A DNA stretch of 64,000 nt from Lachnospiraceae bacterium (GTDB lineage: Bacteria; Bacillota; Clostridia; Lachnospirales; Lachnospiraceae): contig JAAWCE010000027.1 of assembly GCA_022793065.1 (NCBI GenBank), positions 1 through 64,000 on the forward strand, read 5' to 3'. Positions within the stretch are counted from its first letter, which is position 1. The number at the start of each line of letters is the position of its first letter. Of this stretch, positions 29,692 through 39,171 are shown one piece after another. The notes under the pieces were generated by a model. It was not told the DNA's origin. It did not search any database and worked only from the letters and a program-made list of their open reading frames with translations. The position numbers and the translations under genes were made by a program.

Positions 29692-31974
29692 TTATACTTC
29701 CCTTGCTGCAAACTTGATTTCATTTTCCAGACTTTCAGGAACCAGCGTATTGCTGTTGCGAAGCTTTTGTGCCACTGCGTTCAGATGATGTACACGCTGG
29801 GCGGAAAGAATTTTCTGACGGTGAAGCAGTTCCGCATACATGGGGTTCTGCTCCAGGCTGCTGTCCAGAGAAGCCGGGAAAGGACAGTAGGTGAATAGGA
29901 TGCGGCGGGCAACTTTATTCAGTCTTGCGGAACCGTTTGATTCAAACAATATCCATATGATGTAATCTCGTACAAACATTTCCTTAAAACTGTTTTTCGC
30001 GCGCTGCAGGCTGATAAGTAATTTTTCCTTTGCGTCCTTACTCAATTCACTGTTCTTTCTGAAGAACTGTACATAATCGAAATATTCGCTGGTAAGAGAA
30101 GCGTCCGTCACATCGTTCCAGCGGCCGCCCTGAATTCGTTTACACAATTCCCAACGGAATTCGCCTGTGAGACGTACTATGGTTGTATTTAAGTCCTCCA
30201 TGTGGAATATGGAGAATATCATACGGCTTGGACTGTTACGTTTTTTACCGTCTATTTCCTGCCACATGGCGCCTTTGATTCCCACATTGGGCATCAGGAT
30301 AATATCCGGCAGAAATTCAAAATGTACGCTTTCCTTTCCCATAATCTGCATATTATCAATATCAAGACTTTCACGATAAAATGCGGAATAATCCACATGC
30401 CGGATCATATCCAGCGCTTTTTCAATCTTGTCCGGTGTGACATAGGTAGCATGAAGATCTTTCAATACATTTTCTGCCGTAAATAAGGGGCAGAATGTGG
30501 TCACACGTCCGTAAGTAATCTTATTCACGGATGGGAACATGTTCTGTAATTCGTAACGGACACGTTCCAGAGGATTATTTTCAAGGTCGGCAATGGCAGT
30601 AGGAGATAGATTGCTTTGGCGCTTTTGCTTATGGATATAATCAGTGAAATCTTCATCTAATTCACTGCGGCTGGGACTTTTTTCACCATTGTAAATGGCC
30701 ATCAGCCAATCGTAAAAAGTATAGACGCCGGACTGTCCGGGACTTTCCACACGGTGGGCCAAACGATATAGGGTGACGCAATTATCGGCCCCTGCCAGCT
30801 CTTCGTCCACATATCCAAAATAAAGGAACATCCGCACTGCAACAGGAAGATTGGGCGTCTGGATGGAATGTTCAAAAATGTTGGTGTATAAGGTATAAAA
30901 TTCATCTGTAATAGTTCTGCGAAGACGGTTTGTGACATCTTCGGTGGAATTTTTCTCTGCTGTGGCCTTATAAGCGTTCACATGCTGCCGGAAGGAATCT
31001 TCCAGATCAGGGTCAAGGTCTGCAAAAGTCAAAATTGTATCCAGAGAACCTGATAATTCCTGCATAATGGATGGTGCGGAATCATCTTCAGGTGAGCGCT
31101 GTTTTTGGGGCGCGGAGAGTTGCTGAATTTTTTCACGGAAAGACTGGACTCTTGCGTCAACCTGGGCTGCATCCAGGTCCGGACATTCTTCCAACAATAA
31201 AATCATTCTGGAGATGTTATCATATAGCCCGTCAGATTCGTTGTTGCTCTGGCCCAGACGATAATATAACTTTGTAAGCCGGTCAAACAGGTCGTTTCCG
31301 CTTTGGCTGAAATAACAATCCATAATCTGTGAGCGATAGCGATATTGTTCGTCCAGAACGGAATAGGTCTTACGGAAATCCAGAGAACCTTTTCGGAGGA
31401 TACCCAGCGAAAGTCCCGGTTCTTGCAGCATGATTCCGGAATTTGTACTTGCATAAATATGCTGCAGTGCAATGTAATAGCTGTTCAGCCATACGTCGGG
31501 GGATTCTTCCCCTAAGTAGGCATGTATGGAATCCAGATCTGCCAACGGACGCGGCTGGATTTTGTATTTGTCGCAGAGAGAGTTGTATTTCTCTAAATCT
31601 TCCGTAAGATTTTGATATAAACTAATACTGTTCATTTCTGAAACGGAACTTTGCGACATCAGAGCGTTAAATTGGCGGAACAGGGAAAGAATAAAAAGCT
31701 TTGCGATATCAGAACGCTTTTGAAGAATATTTTCAAGGGCTTCCATATTGCTCAAAGGAAAAGTCATTATTGTGGTATCTTCCAATGTGGTATAGCCAAG
31801 AAAATGAACTTCCGAGCAGATTTCGCAGATGCCTATTACATCCCCTGTTCCCAGTTGATAAGAGCCTCCGGGATATTCGGCTTTGACACGGCCCTGGGTA
31901 ATTAGATGGAGCGCGGTCATGGGCTGTTCGCGAAGGCATATAGTCGTTGATTTTTCTACAATATTTCCTGCCAT
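29692..31974 (-). CDS. Cyclic nucleotide-binding (Crp/Fnr-like) N-terminal domain protein with about 600-aa uncharacterised C-terminus
   Basis: IVEKSTTICLREQPMTALHLITQGRVKAEYPGGSYQLGTGDVIGICEI cNMP beta-roll pattern; no clear HTH afterwards. Confidence 0.8.
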   Translation of the reverse strand: MAGNIVEKSTTICLREQPMTALHLITQGRVKAEYPGGSYQLGTGDVIGICEICSEVHFLGYTTLEDTTIMTFPLSNMEALENILQKRSDIAKLFILSLFRQFNALMSQSSVSEMNSISLYQNLTEDLEKYNSLCDKYKIQPRPLADLDSIHAYLGEESPDVWLNSYYIALQHIYASTNSGIMLQEPGLSLGILRKGSLDFRKTYSVLDEQYRYRSQIMDCYFSQSGNDLFDRLTKLYYRLGQSNNESDGLYDNISRMILLLEECPDLDAAQVDARVQSFREKIQQLSAPQKQRSPEDDSAPSIMQELSGSLDTILTFADLDPDLEDSFRQHVNAYKATAEKNSTEDVTNRLRRTITDEFYTLYTNIFEHSIQTPNLPVAVRMFLYFGYVDEELAGADNCVTLYRLAHRVESPGQSGVYTFYDWLMAIYNGEKSPSRSELDEDFTDYIHKQKRQSNLSPTAIADLENNPLERVRYELQNMFPSVNKITYGRVTTFCPLFTAENVLKDLHATYVTPDKIEKALDMIRHVDYSAFYRESLDIDNMQIMGKESVHFEFLPDIILMPNVGIKGAMWQEIDGKKRNSPSRMIFSIFHMEDLNTTIVRLTGEFRWELCKRIQGGRWNDVTDASLTSEYFDYVQFFRKNSELSKDAKEKLLISLQRAKNSFKEMFVRDYIIWILFESNGSARLNKVARRILFTYCPFPASLDSSLEQNPMYAELLHRQKILSAQRVHHLNAVAQKLRNSNTLVPESLENEIKFAAREV

Positions 31975-32173
31975 AGGTCCCTCTCAATTTATTATATTTA
32001 CACTCTTTCACTTGTTGGGATATGCCTAAGATGTATAAACAATAAAGAGTGTTTGGAATATTGCGGCAATCTTTTCTTTCATTATAAATATTTTAATAGA
32101 AAACCACAAGATAAATCATAGTCGAAAATCTTTGGGATGTCAAGGAATTTTGCGATATAGATATTATTTGGAC

Positions 32174-32248
32174 GCCGGATATTTAGGTTCTTTCCAATCT
32201 TTGGATATAAGATTGCGATACATGGGAAAGAACCTAAAGTTTTCCGGC
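32174..32248. repeat. Long imperfect inverted repeat/complex hairpin
   Basis: gccgga...tttaggttctttcc ... ggaaagaacctaaa...tccggc. Confidence 0.85.
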
Positions 32249-32264
32249 AGATATTAAAAATCGT

Positions 32265-35200
32265 TTAAGCTTGTTTTATAAGGTTTTTTTGCGCCGTGGA
32301 GAGCATGAGCTTTATTCGGTTCAACTGATTTACTTCGCTGGCGCCGGGATCATAATCAATGGCAACGATATTGGACTCAGGGTATGCTTTCCGCAATGCT
32401 TTGATTACTCCTTTTCCCACCACATGATTCGGCAGACAGCCAAAGGGCTGCGTACATACAATATTTGGCACGTCGTCGTGAATCAGTTCTACCATTTCTC
32501 CGGTCAGAAACCATCCTTCTCCGGTCTGATTTCCGATAGACACAATGGGTTCCGCATAGGAAGCAATTTTCCGAATGGGTGTGGGGGGTGTAAAATGTTC
32601 TGATTTTTTAAATTCTTTCACCGCGGTGCCCCGAAGGAGATGCTCAATGGCCCAGATTCCCATAGAAGATACACGGGCTGTTTTCCGGCTCATTCCAAGA
32701 CTGTCCGCCTTGTAAATCTGATTGTAAAAACAATACAGCATAAAGTCAAGCAAATCGGGCACTACAGGTTCCGCCCCTTCCGCTTCCAACAGTTCTACCA
32801 GGTGATTGTTGCCCGCAGGAGAGAATTTCACCAGAATTTCTCCCACTACGCCCACACGGGGTTTTTTGATATTTTGTATGGGAACATTGTCAAATTCCCG
32901 AATCATATCACGGCATAATTTCTTAAATTTCAGGAAATGAATATGCTTTGCGGATACAAACGTCTGCAATTTTTTCAGCCATTTTTGGTGCAGGGCGTCC
33001 ACGCTTCCTGGGGTTTTCTCATATGGGCGCATCCGATAAATACAGCGCATAAGGATATCACCGAATTGGGCAGCCATGGCGGCGCGGATCAAAAGGTCGG
33101 CGTTTAGATGGAATCCAGGGTTGGATTCAATACCGCCAAGGTTGAGTGAAATTACGGGTATCTGGGCCATATCAGCCTTTTTGAGAGCCCGACGGATAAA
33201 GCCTACATAATTGGTTGCACGACACCCGCCCCCTGTCTGGCTCATAACGATGGCTGTGCGGTTTAAATCATATTTGCCGGATAACAATGCTTCCATAATC
33301 TGCCCAACCACCAGAAGCGAGGGATAGCAGGCGTCATTGTTCACATATTTCAGTCCCACGTCCACAGAGTGCTTGTTGTCATTGTCAAGTACTACGAAAT
33401 GATAACCACAGGCATTGAAAGCCGGCTCCATAATTTCAAAATGGATGGGAGACATCTGAGGGCAGATAATGGTATAATTCTGCCGCATTTCTTCAGTAAA
33501 AACAACTTTTTCAATGGCGTCGGAACAAAGTTCCCTTTCTTTCTGTATCTTTTCCCGTACCCGGATAGCCGAGAGCAGAGAGCGCACACGGATTCTTGCA
33601 GCGCCAAGATTGTTGACCTCATCAATTTTCAGGCAGGTATATATTTTACCGGAACCGGACAAAATATCATTAACCTGGTCCGTGGTGACAGCGTCCAATC
33701 CGCAGCCAAAAGAATTCAGTTGTATCAAATCCAGATTTTCCGTGGTCTTTACATAGCTTGCGGCGGCGTAAAGGCGGGAATGATACATCCATTGGTCGGA
33801 TACGATGAGAGGTCTCTCAGGGCGGCCTAAATGGGAAATGGAGTCTTCTGTCAATACTGCTATATCAAAGGATGTAATTAATTCCGGTATTCCATGGTTG
33901 ATCTCAGGGTCGATATGGTAAGGCCGTCCAGCCAGCACAATGCCTCTTTTACCGGTTTCTTTCAAGTATGCCAGAACTTCTTCACCTTTTTTTGAGATAT
34001 CCTGGCGGGCATGATCCAGTTCTTCCCAGCCGGCTTTTGCGGCGTTACGCACCTCCTCCGGGGAAAGCTGCGTAAATTCTTTTAACAGTGCGTCTGTGAC
34101 CGTTTTTAAATCCCGGAAAGACATAAAGGGATTGCGCAGTTTCACTTGCCCGCTGCTGATTTCTTCCACATTGTTCTTGATATTTTCGGAATAAGAGGTA
34201 ACGATGGGGCAGTTATAATGGTTATTGGCGCCTTCCACTTCATCCCGTTCATAGAACAGCGCGGGATAGAATATAAAGTCTGCTTTGTGATGAATCAGCC
34301 ATGTCACATGTCCATGAGCCAGTTTTGCCGGATAACACTCGGATTCGCTGGGAATGGATTCTATGCCAAGTTCGTAAATTTGGCGGTTGGATATGGGAGA
34401 GAGTATGACCCGATATCCTAATTTGGTGAAAAAGGTATGCCAAAAAGGATAATTTTCATACATGTTTAAAACTCTGGGTATTCCCACCGTACCTCTGGGA
34501 GCCTGATCCGCTTCTAAGGATGGATAGGAAAAAATGCGCTGCAATTTGTACTCAAATAGATTGGGCACATTATGGGCGTTTTTCTGTCCGCCAATGCCTC
34601 GTTCACAACGGTTGCCGGATACAAACTGACGTCCGCCGGAAAATCTGTTGATGGTAAGTCGGCAGCTATTGCTGCAGCCTTTACATTTAGCCATGGATGT
34701 ATCATACTGTAGCGCGCAGATTTTATCATAGGAGAGCATTGAGGTTTTATAGCCGGATTCAAATCGTTCCCTTGCGATAAGCGCGGCGCCGAAAGCCCCC
34801 ATAATGCCGGCGATATCAGGACGGATTGCTTCACATCCGGCTATTTTTTCAAAACTTCGCAGTACAGCGTCATTATAAAAGGTTCCGCCCTGTACCACGA
34901 TGTTTTCTCCCAGTTCGGAGGCGTCGGATACTTTGATTACCTTAAACAATGCGTTTTTTATGACAGAGTAGGCAAGGCCGGCAGAGATATCGGAGACACC
35001 GGCGCCTTCTTTCTGTGCCTGTTTTACTCTTGAGTTCATAAATACGGTACAGCGTGTCCCAAGGTCAATGGGATGTTCGGCAAATATGGCTGCTTTGGCA
35101 AAATCTTCCACACTGAAATTCAATGATTTTGCAAAGGTCTCGATAAAGGAACCGCACCCGGAAGAACATGCTTCGTTGAGCTGTACGCTGTCCACTGCCT

Positions 35201-36518
35201 GGTTTTTAATTTTAATACATTTCATATCCTGACCGCCAATGTCCAGAATACAGTCCACTGCAGGATTGAAAAAGGCGGCGGCATAGTAATGAGCTACCGT
35301 TTCCACTTCACCGTCATCGAGCAGAAAAGCGGCTTTCATGAGCGCTTCACCGTAACCTGTGGAACAGGAACGGACGATATGCACGTCTTCCGGCAGCATC
35401 TCGTGAATTTCTTTCAGGGAACGGATGGCGGTTTTCAGAGGACTGCCATCGTTGCCTGAATAAAAGGAATAGAGTAGAGAGCCGTCTTCTCCCACCAATG
35501 CGATTTTGGTGGTGGTGGAGCCGGCGTCAATGCCAAGGTATGCGTTACCTTTGTAGTCTGGCAGATTTGAAGTCCCTACATGTGCGCGGCCATGGCGCGC
35601 TTTGAAGGAATCATACTCCTTTTGGTCGGTGAACAAAGGCTCCATACGTTCTACTTCAAATTCCATTTTAATATCGGAAGAAAGTTTTGCCGCCATTTCT
35701 TCCGTTGTAATCCCGTTTTTTGCCTGATAATCTTCAGCAGCCAAAGCGGCGCCGATGGCGGCGAACAGATGTGAGTTATCGGTATCCACAATATGTTCTT
35801 CGTCCAAATGCAAAGTACGGATAAATGCAGTTTTCAGCTCAGACAGAAAGTGCAGGGGGCCGCCCAAAAACGCCACATGTCCCCGAATGGGTTTACCGCA
35901 TGCCAGCCCGGAAATGGTTTGATTTACCACTGCCTGAAATATGGAGGCGGAGAGATCTTCTTTGGTTGCGCCCTCATTAATCAAAGGCTGAATGTCTGTT
36001 TTGGCGAAAACGCCGCATCTGGCGGCTATGGTATAGAGAGATTTATAATTTTTGGCGTATTCGTTTAAGCCGGAAGCATCTGTCTGAATCAGGGATGCCA
36101 TCTGGTCGATAAAAGAACCTGTGCCGCCGGCACAGATGCCATTCATACGTTGTTCTACATTGCCTCCCTCAAAGTAAATTATTTTGGCGTCTTCTCCGCC
36201 TAATTCGATTGCCACATCGGTTTTGGGGGCAAGTTCCTTTAAAGAAGAGGCCACCGCAATGACCTCCTGGGTGAAAGGTACGTTCAGGTGATTGGCCAAA
36301 GTTAGGCCGCCCGACCCGGTAATCATGGGGAATAATGTCAGATTTCCCAATTGTCTGTATGCTTTGTCCAAAAGCTTAGAAAGGGTCTCCCGGATATTGG
36401 CATAGTGGCGCTCATAATCGGAAAACAGAATATTGTGCCCTTCGTCCAGCATTGCAATCTTGACTGTGGTGGAACCGATATCAATGCCAAGAAATGCAGT
36501 TTTATTGGTAAAGTCCAT
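32265..36518 (-). CDS. Acyl-CoA dehydratase activase / 2-hydroxyacyl-CoA dehydratase-like fusion (BadF/BadG/BcrA/BcrD ATPase x2 + DUF2229)
   Basis: Two ASKHA ATPase starts ([30 protein letters not shown]), [16 protein letters not shown] and [16 protein letters not shown] Fe-S motifs, C-terminal dehydratase-like domain. Confidence 0.93.
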   Translation of the reverse strand: MDFTNKTAFLGIDIGSTTVKIAMLDEGHNILFSDYERHYANIRETLSKLLDKAYRQLGNLTLFPMITGSGGLTLANHLNVPFTQEVIAVASSLKELAPKTDVAIELGGEDAKIIYFEGGNVEQRMNGICAGGTGSFIDQMASLIQTDASGLNEYAKNYKSLYTIAARCGVFAKTDIQPLINEGATKEDLSASIFQAVVNQTISGLACGKPIRGHVAFLGGPLHFLSELKTAFIRTLHLDEEHIVDTDNSHLFAAIGAALAAEDYQAKNGITTEEMAAKLSSDIKMEFEVERMEPLFTDQKEYDSFKARHGRAHVGTSNLPDYKGNAYLGIDAGSTTTKIALVGEDGSLLYSFYSGNDGSPLKTAIRSLKEIHEMLPEDVHIVRSCSTGYGEALMKAAFLLDDGEVETVAHYYAAAFFNPAVDCILDIGGQDMKCIKIKNQAVDSVQLNEACSSGCGSFIETFAKSLNFSVEDFAKAAIFAEHPIDLGTRCTVFMNSRVKQAQKEGAGVSDISAGLAYSVIKNALFKVIKVSDASELGENIVVQGGTFYNDAVLRSFEKIAGCEAIRPDIAGIMGAFGAALIARERFESGYKTSMLSYDKICALQYDTSMAKCKGCSNSCRLTINRFSGGRQFVSGNRCERGIGGQKNAHNVPNLFEYKLQRIFSYPSLEADQAPRGTVGIPRVLNMYENYPFWHTFFTKLGYRVILSPISNRQIYELGIESIPSESECYPAKLAHGHVTWLIHHKADFIFYPALFYERDEVEGANNHYNCPIVTSYSENIKNNVEEISSGQVKLRNPFMSFRDLKTVTDALLKEFTQLSPEEVRNAAKAGWEELDHARQDISKKGEEVLAYLKETGKRGIVLAGRPYHIDPEINHGIPELITSFDIAVLTEDSISHLGRPERPLIVSDQWMYHSRLYAAASYVKTTENLDLIQLNSFGCGLDAVTTDQVNDILSGSGKIYTCLKIDEVNNLGAARIRVRSLLSAIRVREKIQKERELCSDAIEKVVFTEEMRQNYTIICPQMSPIHFEIMEPAFNACGYHFVVLDNDNKHSVDVGLKYVNNDACYPSLLVVGQIMEALLSGKYDLNRTAIVMSQTGGGCRATNYVGFIRRALKKADMAQIPVISLNLGGIESNPGFHLNADLLIRAAMAAQFGDILMRCIYRMRPYEKTPGSVDALHQKWLKKLQTFVSAKHIHFLKFKKLCRDMIREFDNVPIQNIKKPRVGVVGEILVKFSPAGNNHLVELLEAEGAEPVVPDLLDFMLYCFYNQIYKADSLGMSRKTARVSSMGIWAIEHLLRGTAVKEFKKSEHFTPPTPIRKIASYAEPIVSIGNQTGEGWFLTGEMVELIHDDVPNIVCTQPFGCLPNHVVGKGVIKALRKAYPESNIVAIDYDPGASEVNQLNRIKLMLSTAQKNLIKQA

Positions 36519-36562
36519 GTGATACTCCTTCCTGAATCAATGTTACGATAGTACATAGGTGT

Positions 36563-36607
36563 TTCGACATTCTATGACATTATAGTATACTGTAAAGTAA
36601 AATGCAA
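36563..36607 (-). promoter_or_regulatory. Putative promoter of the activase gene with downstream Spo0A box
   Basis: Minus strand TTGCAT (36607-36602) - 17 bp - TATAAT (36584-36579); TGTCGAA on minus at 36569-36563. Confidence 0.45.
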
Positions 36608-36885
36608 GTAGCCATAAAATCATACTTTTTGGAGTATATCTATGGCAATTTGCCGCTTTATTTGGGCAAAAAACAGTCCATAATATAAAACAGTGAAACC
36701 TATGAAAAGTTTATAAAATTACTGATTTTTATATTAAAATGGAAAAGTTTGGTTTACTTATGGAAATAGGGATGATAAAATAAATATGCGGATCAGCCAT
36801 GTATCATGACGAATTGGAAATAGTTGTCTGTGTCAGAGGCGCGGCGGTTTCGCTGATTTGAGGCGAAGATGGAGGATGAATCTGG

Positions 36886-37737
36886 ATGAGTAATTTTGAA
36901 AAGAAATTTGGAAAGTATGCCATTAAAAATTTGTCGTTGGTATTAATTCTGTGTTACGTGGCCGGATATGTTATGAAGCTGATTAATGGTGATTTCCTGT
37001 CGTATCTGACCCTGAATCCCTATGCCATACTGCATGGTCAGATTTGGAGATTGTTTACATGGATTATTGTACCGCCCGGCTCCCCGGACTTTTTTACGAT
37101 CATTATGCTTTTATTTTATTACAGTATCGGAAACAGTCTTGAAAATACCTGGGGGACATATCGCTATAATGTATATATTTTGTCTGGAATATTGTTTACC
37201 ATCATAGGAAGTTTTCTGTGGATGGGGATACAATATATGATGGAAGGCGGCCATATAGATGCAGCCTACGCCAATCCGTTATTTGCCTATGACTCCATGT
37301 ATTTTAGTACTTATTATATCAATATGTCTATATTTCTGGCATTTGCGGCAACATTTCCCAATGTGCAGGTGCTTTTGATGTTTTTGATTCCTGTGAAAGT
37401 TAAGTGGATGGGAATTTTGTACGGCGTGTTGTTGGTGTATGATTTGTTCAGGGGATCTTTTGTAATCAGAATTGCCATTGGGTCCTCCCTTTTGAATTTC
37501 GTTATCTTTTTTGTTACGTCCCGAAATCATATTCATATGTCGCCGAAACAGATTCGCAGAAGGGCGGAATTTAAGCATGATATCAAGAAAAATTCCAGGA
37601 TAACAAAGCATAAGTGCGTGGTGTGCGGTCAGACGGATGAGGATGATCCGAACCTGGAGTTCCGGTTCTGTTCAAAATGCAACGGAAATTATGAGTATTG
37701 TCAGCAACATTTGTTTACGCATACACATGTTAAGTGA
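36886..37737 (+). CDS. Rhomboid-like membrane protein with C-terminal zinc ribbon
   Basis: QIWRLFTWIIVPP and YSIGNSLENTWGTYRYNVYIL rhomboid-type motifs; CVVCG...FCSKCNGNYEYCQQHLFTHTH. Confidence 0.75.
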   Translation: MSNFEKKFGKYAIKNLSLVLILCYVAGYVMKLINGDFLSYLTLNPYAILHGQIWRLFTWIIVPPGSPDFFTIIMLLFYYSIGNSLENTWGTYRYNVYILSGILFTIIGSFLWMGIQYMMEGGHIDAAYANPLFAYDSMYFSTYYINMSIFLAFAATFPNVQVLLMFLIPVKVKWMGILYGVLLVYDLFRGSFVIRIAIGSSLLNFVIFFVTSRNHIHMSPKQIRRRAEFKHDIKKNSRITKHKCVVCGQTDEDDPNLEFRFCSKCNGNYEYCQQHLFTHTHVK

Positions 37738-37809
37738 GACATGGCCGGTGGGAATGGATTTGAGGTTTTTTGATATGAAAATCATAGAGTAGGACCAGGG
37801 GGGATAAAA

Positions 37810-38652
37810 ATGGGAGATATATCTGAAGAGCTTTTGTTTGTCCGTACTTTGGAAAAGGTGCGGCAAATGGCCAGAGAACAGGGAAATTATATTCACAGCC
37901 AGCGGGTGAAAGAGGAATTTTCCGGTTTGAATTTAAACGATAGGCAGCTGCAAATGATTTTTGATTATTTGGCAAAATATAATATTCGTACAAATGATTC
38001 AGAAGCGGAAGCCGACAGCTTAAATGAAAACAAATTTTTGGCGGGAGAAGTTTCTTTGGCTGCAGACGAAGAAACAGAAGATGTTTTGACGGAAACGGAG
38101 AGAGATTACCTTCAGACTTATCTGGATGAGATTGGGTTGCTGCCAGTGTATGACGGGGAGACTTTGAATGGAGCTGTTTTAGCTGCAATGGCAGGAGATG
38201 GAGAAGCACAGAGACGTTTGATGGAGAGTGCTCTAAAAGATGTGACGGATATTGCGAAACTGTATGTGGGACAAGGGGTTTTGATTGAAGATTTAATTGG
38301 GGAAGGCAATATGGCCCTTGCAATGGAACTGCAAACCTTAGGCAATGGAGAACATAAGGGTTCTGTCATAAGTTATTCCGAATTGCGCGGAGAACTGGGT
38401 AAAAAGGTCATGGATGCCATGGAAGGGATCATCCGCGAGAATGTCCACAATGTGAAAGCGGACAAGAAAGTGGAAGAGAAGGTGAATCTGGTAGCGGATA
38501 AGGCCAGGGAGCTTGCGGAAGCATTGCGAAGGAAAGTGACGCCGGAAGAACTGGCTGAGGAGACGGATCTGCCAATAAAGGTGATATGGGATGCCATGAG
38601 GATGAGCGGCTATAAAATAGAAGATCTGGTCATGGAAGAAGGGCAGGAATAG
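37810..38652 (+). CDS. Sigma-70-like protein lacking obvious regions 2.4 and 4
   Basis: AQRRLMESALKDVTDIAKLYVGQGVLIEDLIGEGNMAL (region 2.1-2.2) and KVTPEELAEETDLPIKVIWDAMRMSG (region 3). Confidence 0.7.
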   Translation: MGDISEELLFVRTLEKVRQMAREQGNYIHSQRVKEEFSGLNLNDRQLQMIFDYLAKYNIRTNDSEAEADSLNENKFLAGEVSLAADEETEDVLTETERDYLQTYLDEIGLLPVYDGETLNGAVLAAMAGDGEAQRRLMESALKDVTDIAKLYVGQGVLIEDLIGEGNMALAMELQTLGNGEHKGSVISYSELRGELGKKVMDAMEGIIRENVHNVKADKKVEEKVNLVADKARELAEALRRKVTPEELAEETDLPIKVIWDAMRMSGYKIEDLVMEEGQE

Positions 38653-38698
38653 TCTGGTTTAGTCATGGTTAAGGGAAATTTAAAATTAGGAGAATGGC

Positions 38699-39127
38699 GT
38701 GCAAAAGACAGTTTATGAAGATTATAAGTACAGCATGCAGGATACAAGTCGTGTCTATGTGGGAAGTAAATATACCCTCAGGGAATTGCTGGAGGCAGAT
38801 GAGGTTTTGTTTAAATTTCGCATGCTGGTGGAAAGGTATATTTTACCGGAAGCAGATTTGGAGGATACGCTGGAGACGCATTTGTATTATTTGTCTTCAG
38901 AAAGCTTTTTAGTAAAGCTTTATACACAGATGAAGGCAAAAGTGAAGATTAATGTGATAGAAGAGAAAAAGAATCGGTTTGGTTTGGGGCGGAATGGAAA
39001 GAAGCAATATGTGACAAAACTGCTGACAATCGAGCAGCTTGTTAAGATACCGCCGGAAGAAAAGGAAAAGAAGGGAATGGTGATTCAGGAGTTATCTGTC
39101 AGTAAGTTGGCGTTGGCCGGAATGTAA
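38699..39127 (+). CDS. Hypothetical protein
   Basis: 142 aa, GTG start with aggag RBS, co-directional and closely spaced. Confidence 0.7.
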   Translation: MQKTVYEDYKYSMQDTSRVYVGSKYTLRELLEADEVLFKFRMLVERYILPEADLEDTLETHLYYLSSESFLVKLYTQMKAKVKINVIEEKKNRFGLGRNGKKQYVTKLLTIEQLVKIPPEEKEKKGMVIQELSVSKLALAGM

Positions 39128-39171
39128 GGAGAGAATTGCCGTTCAAAATACATGATATAAGGAGAGAGAGA

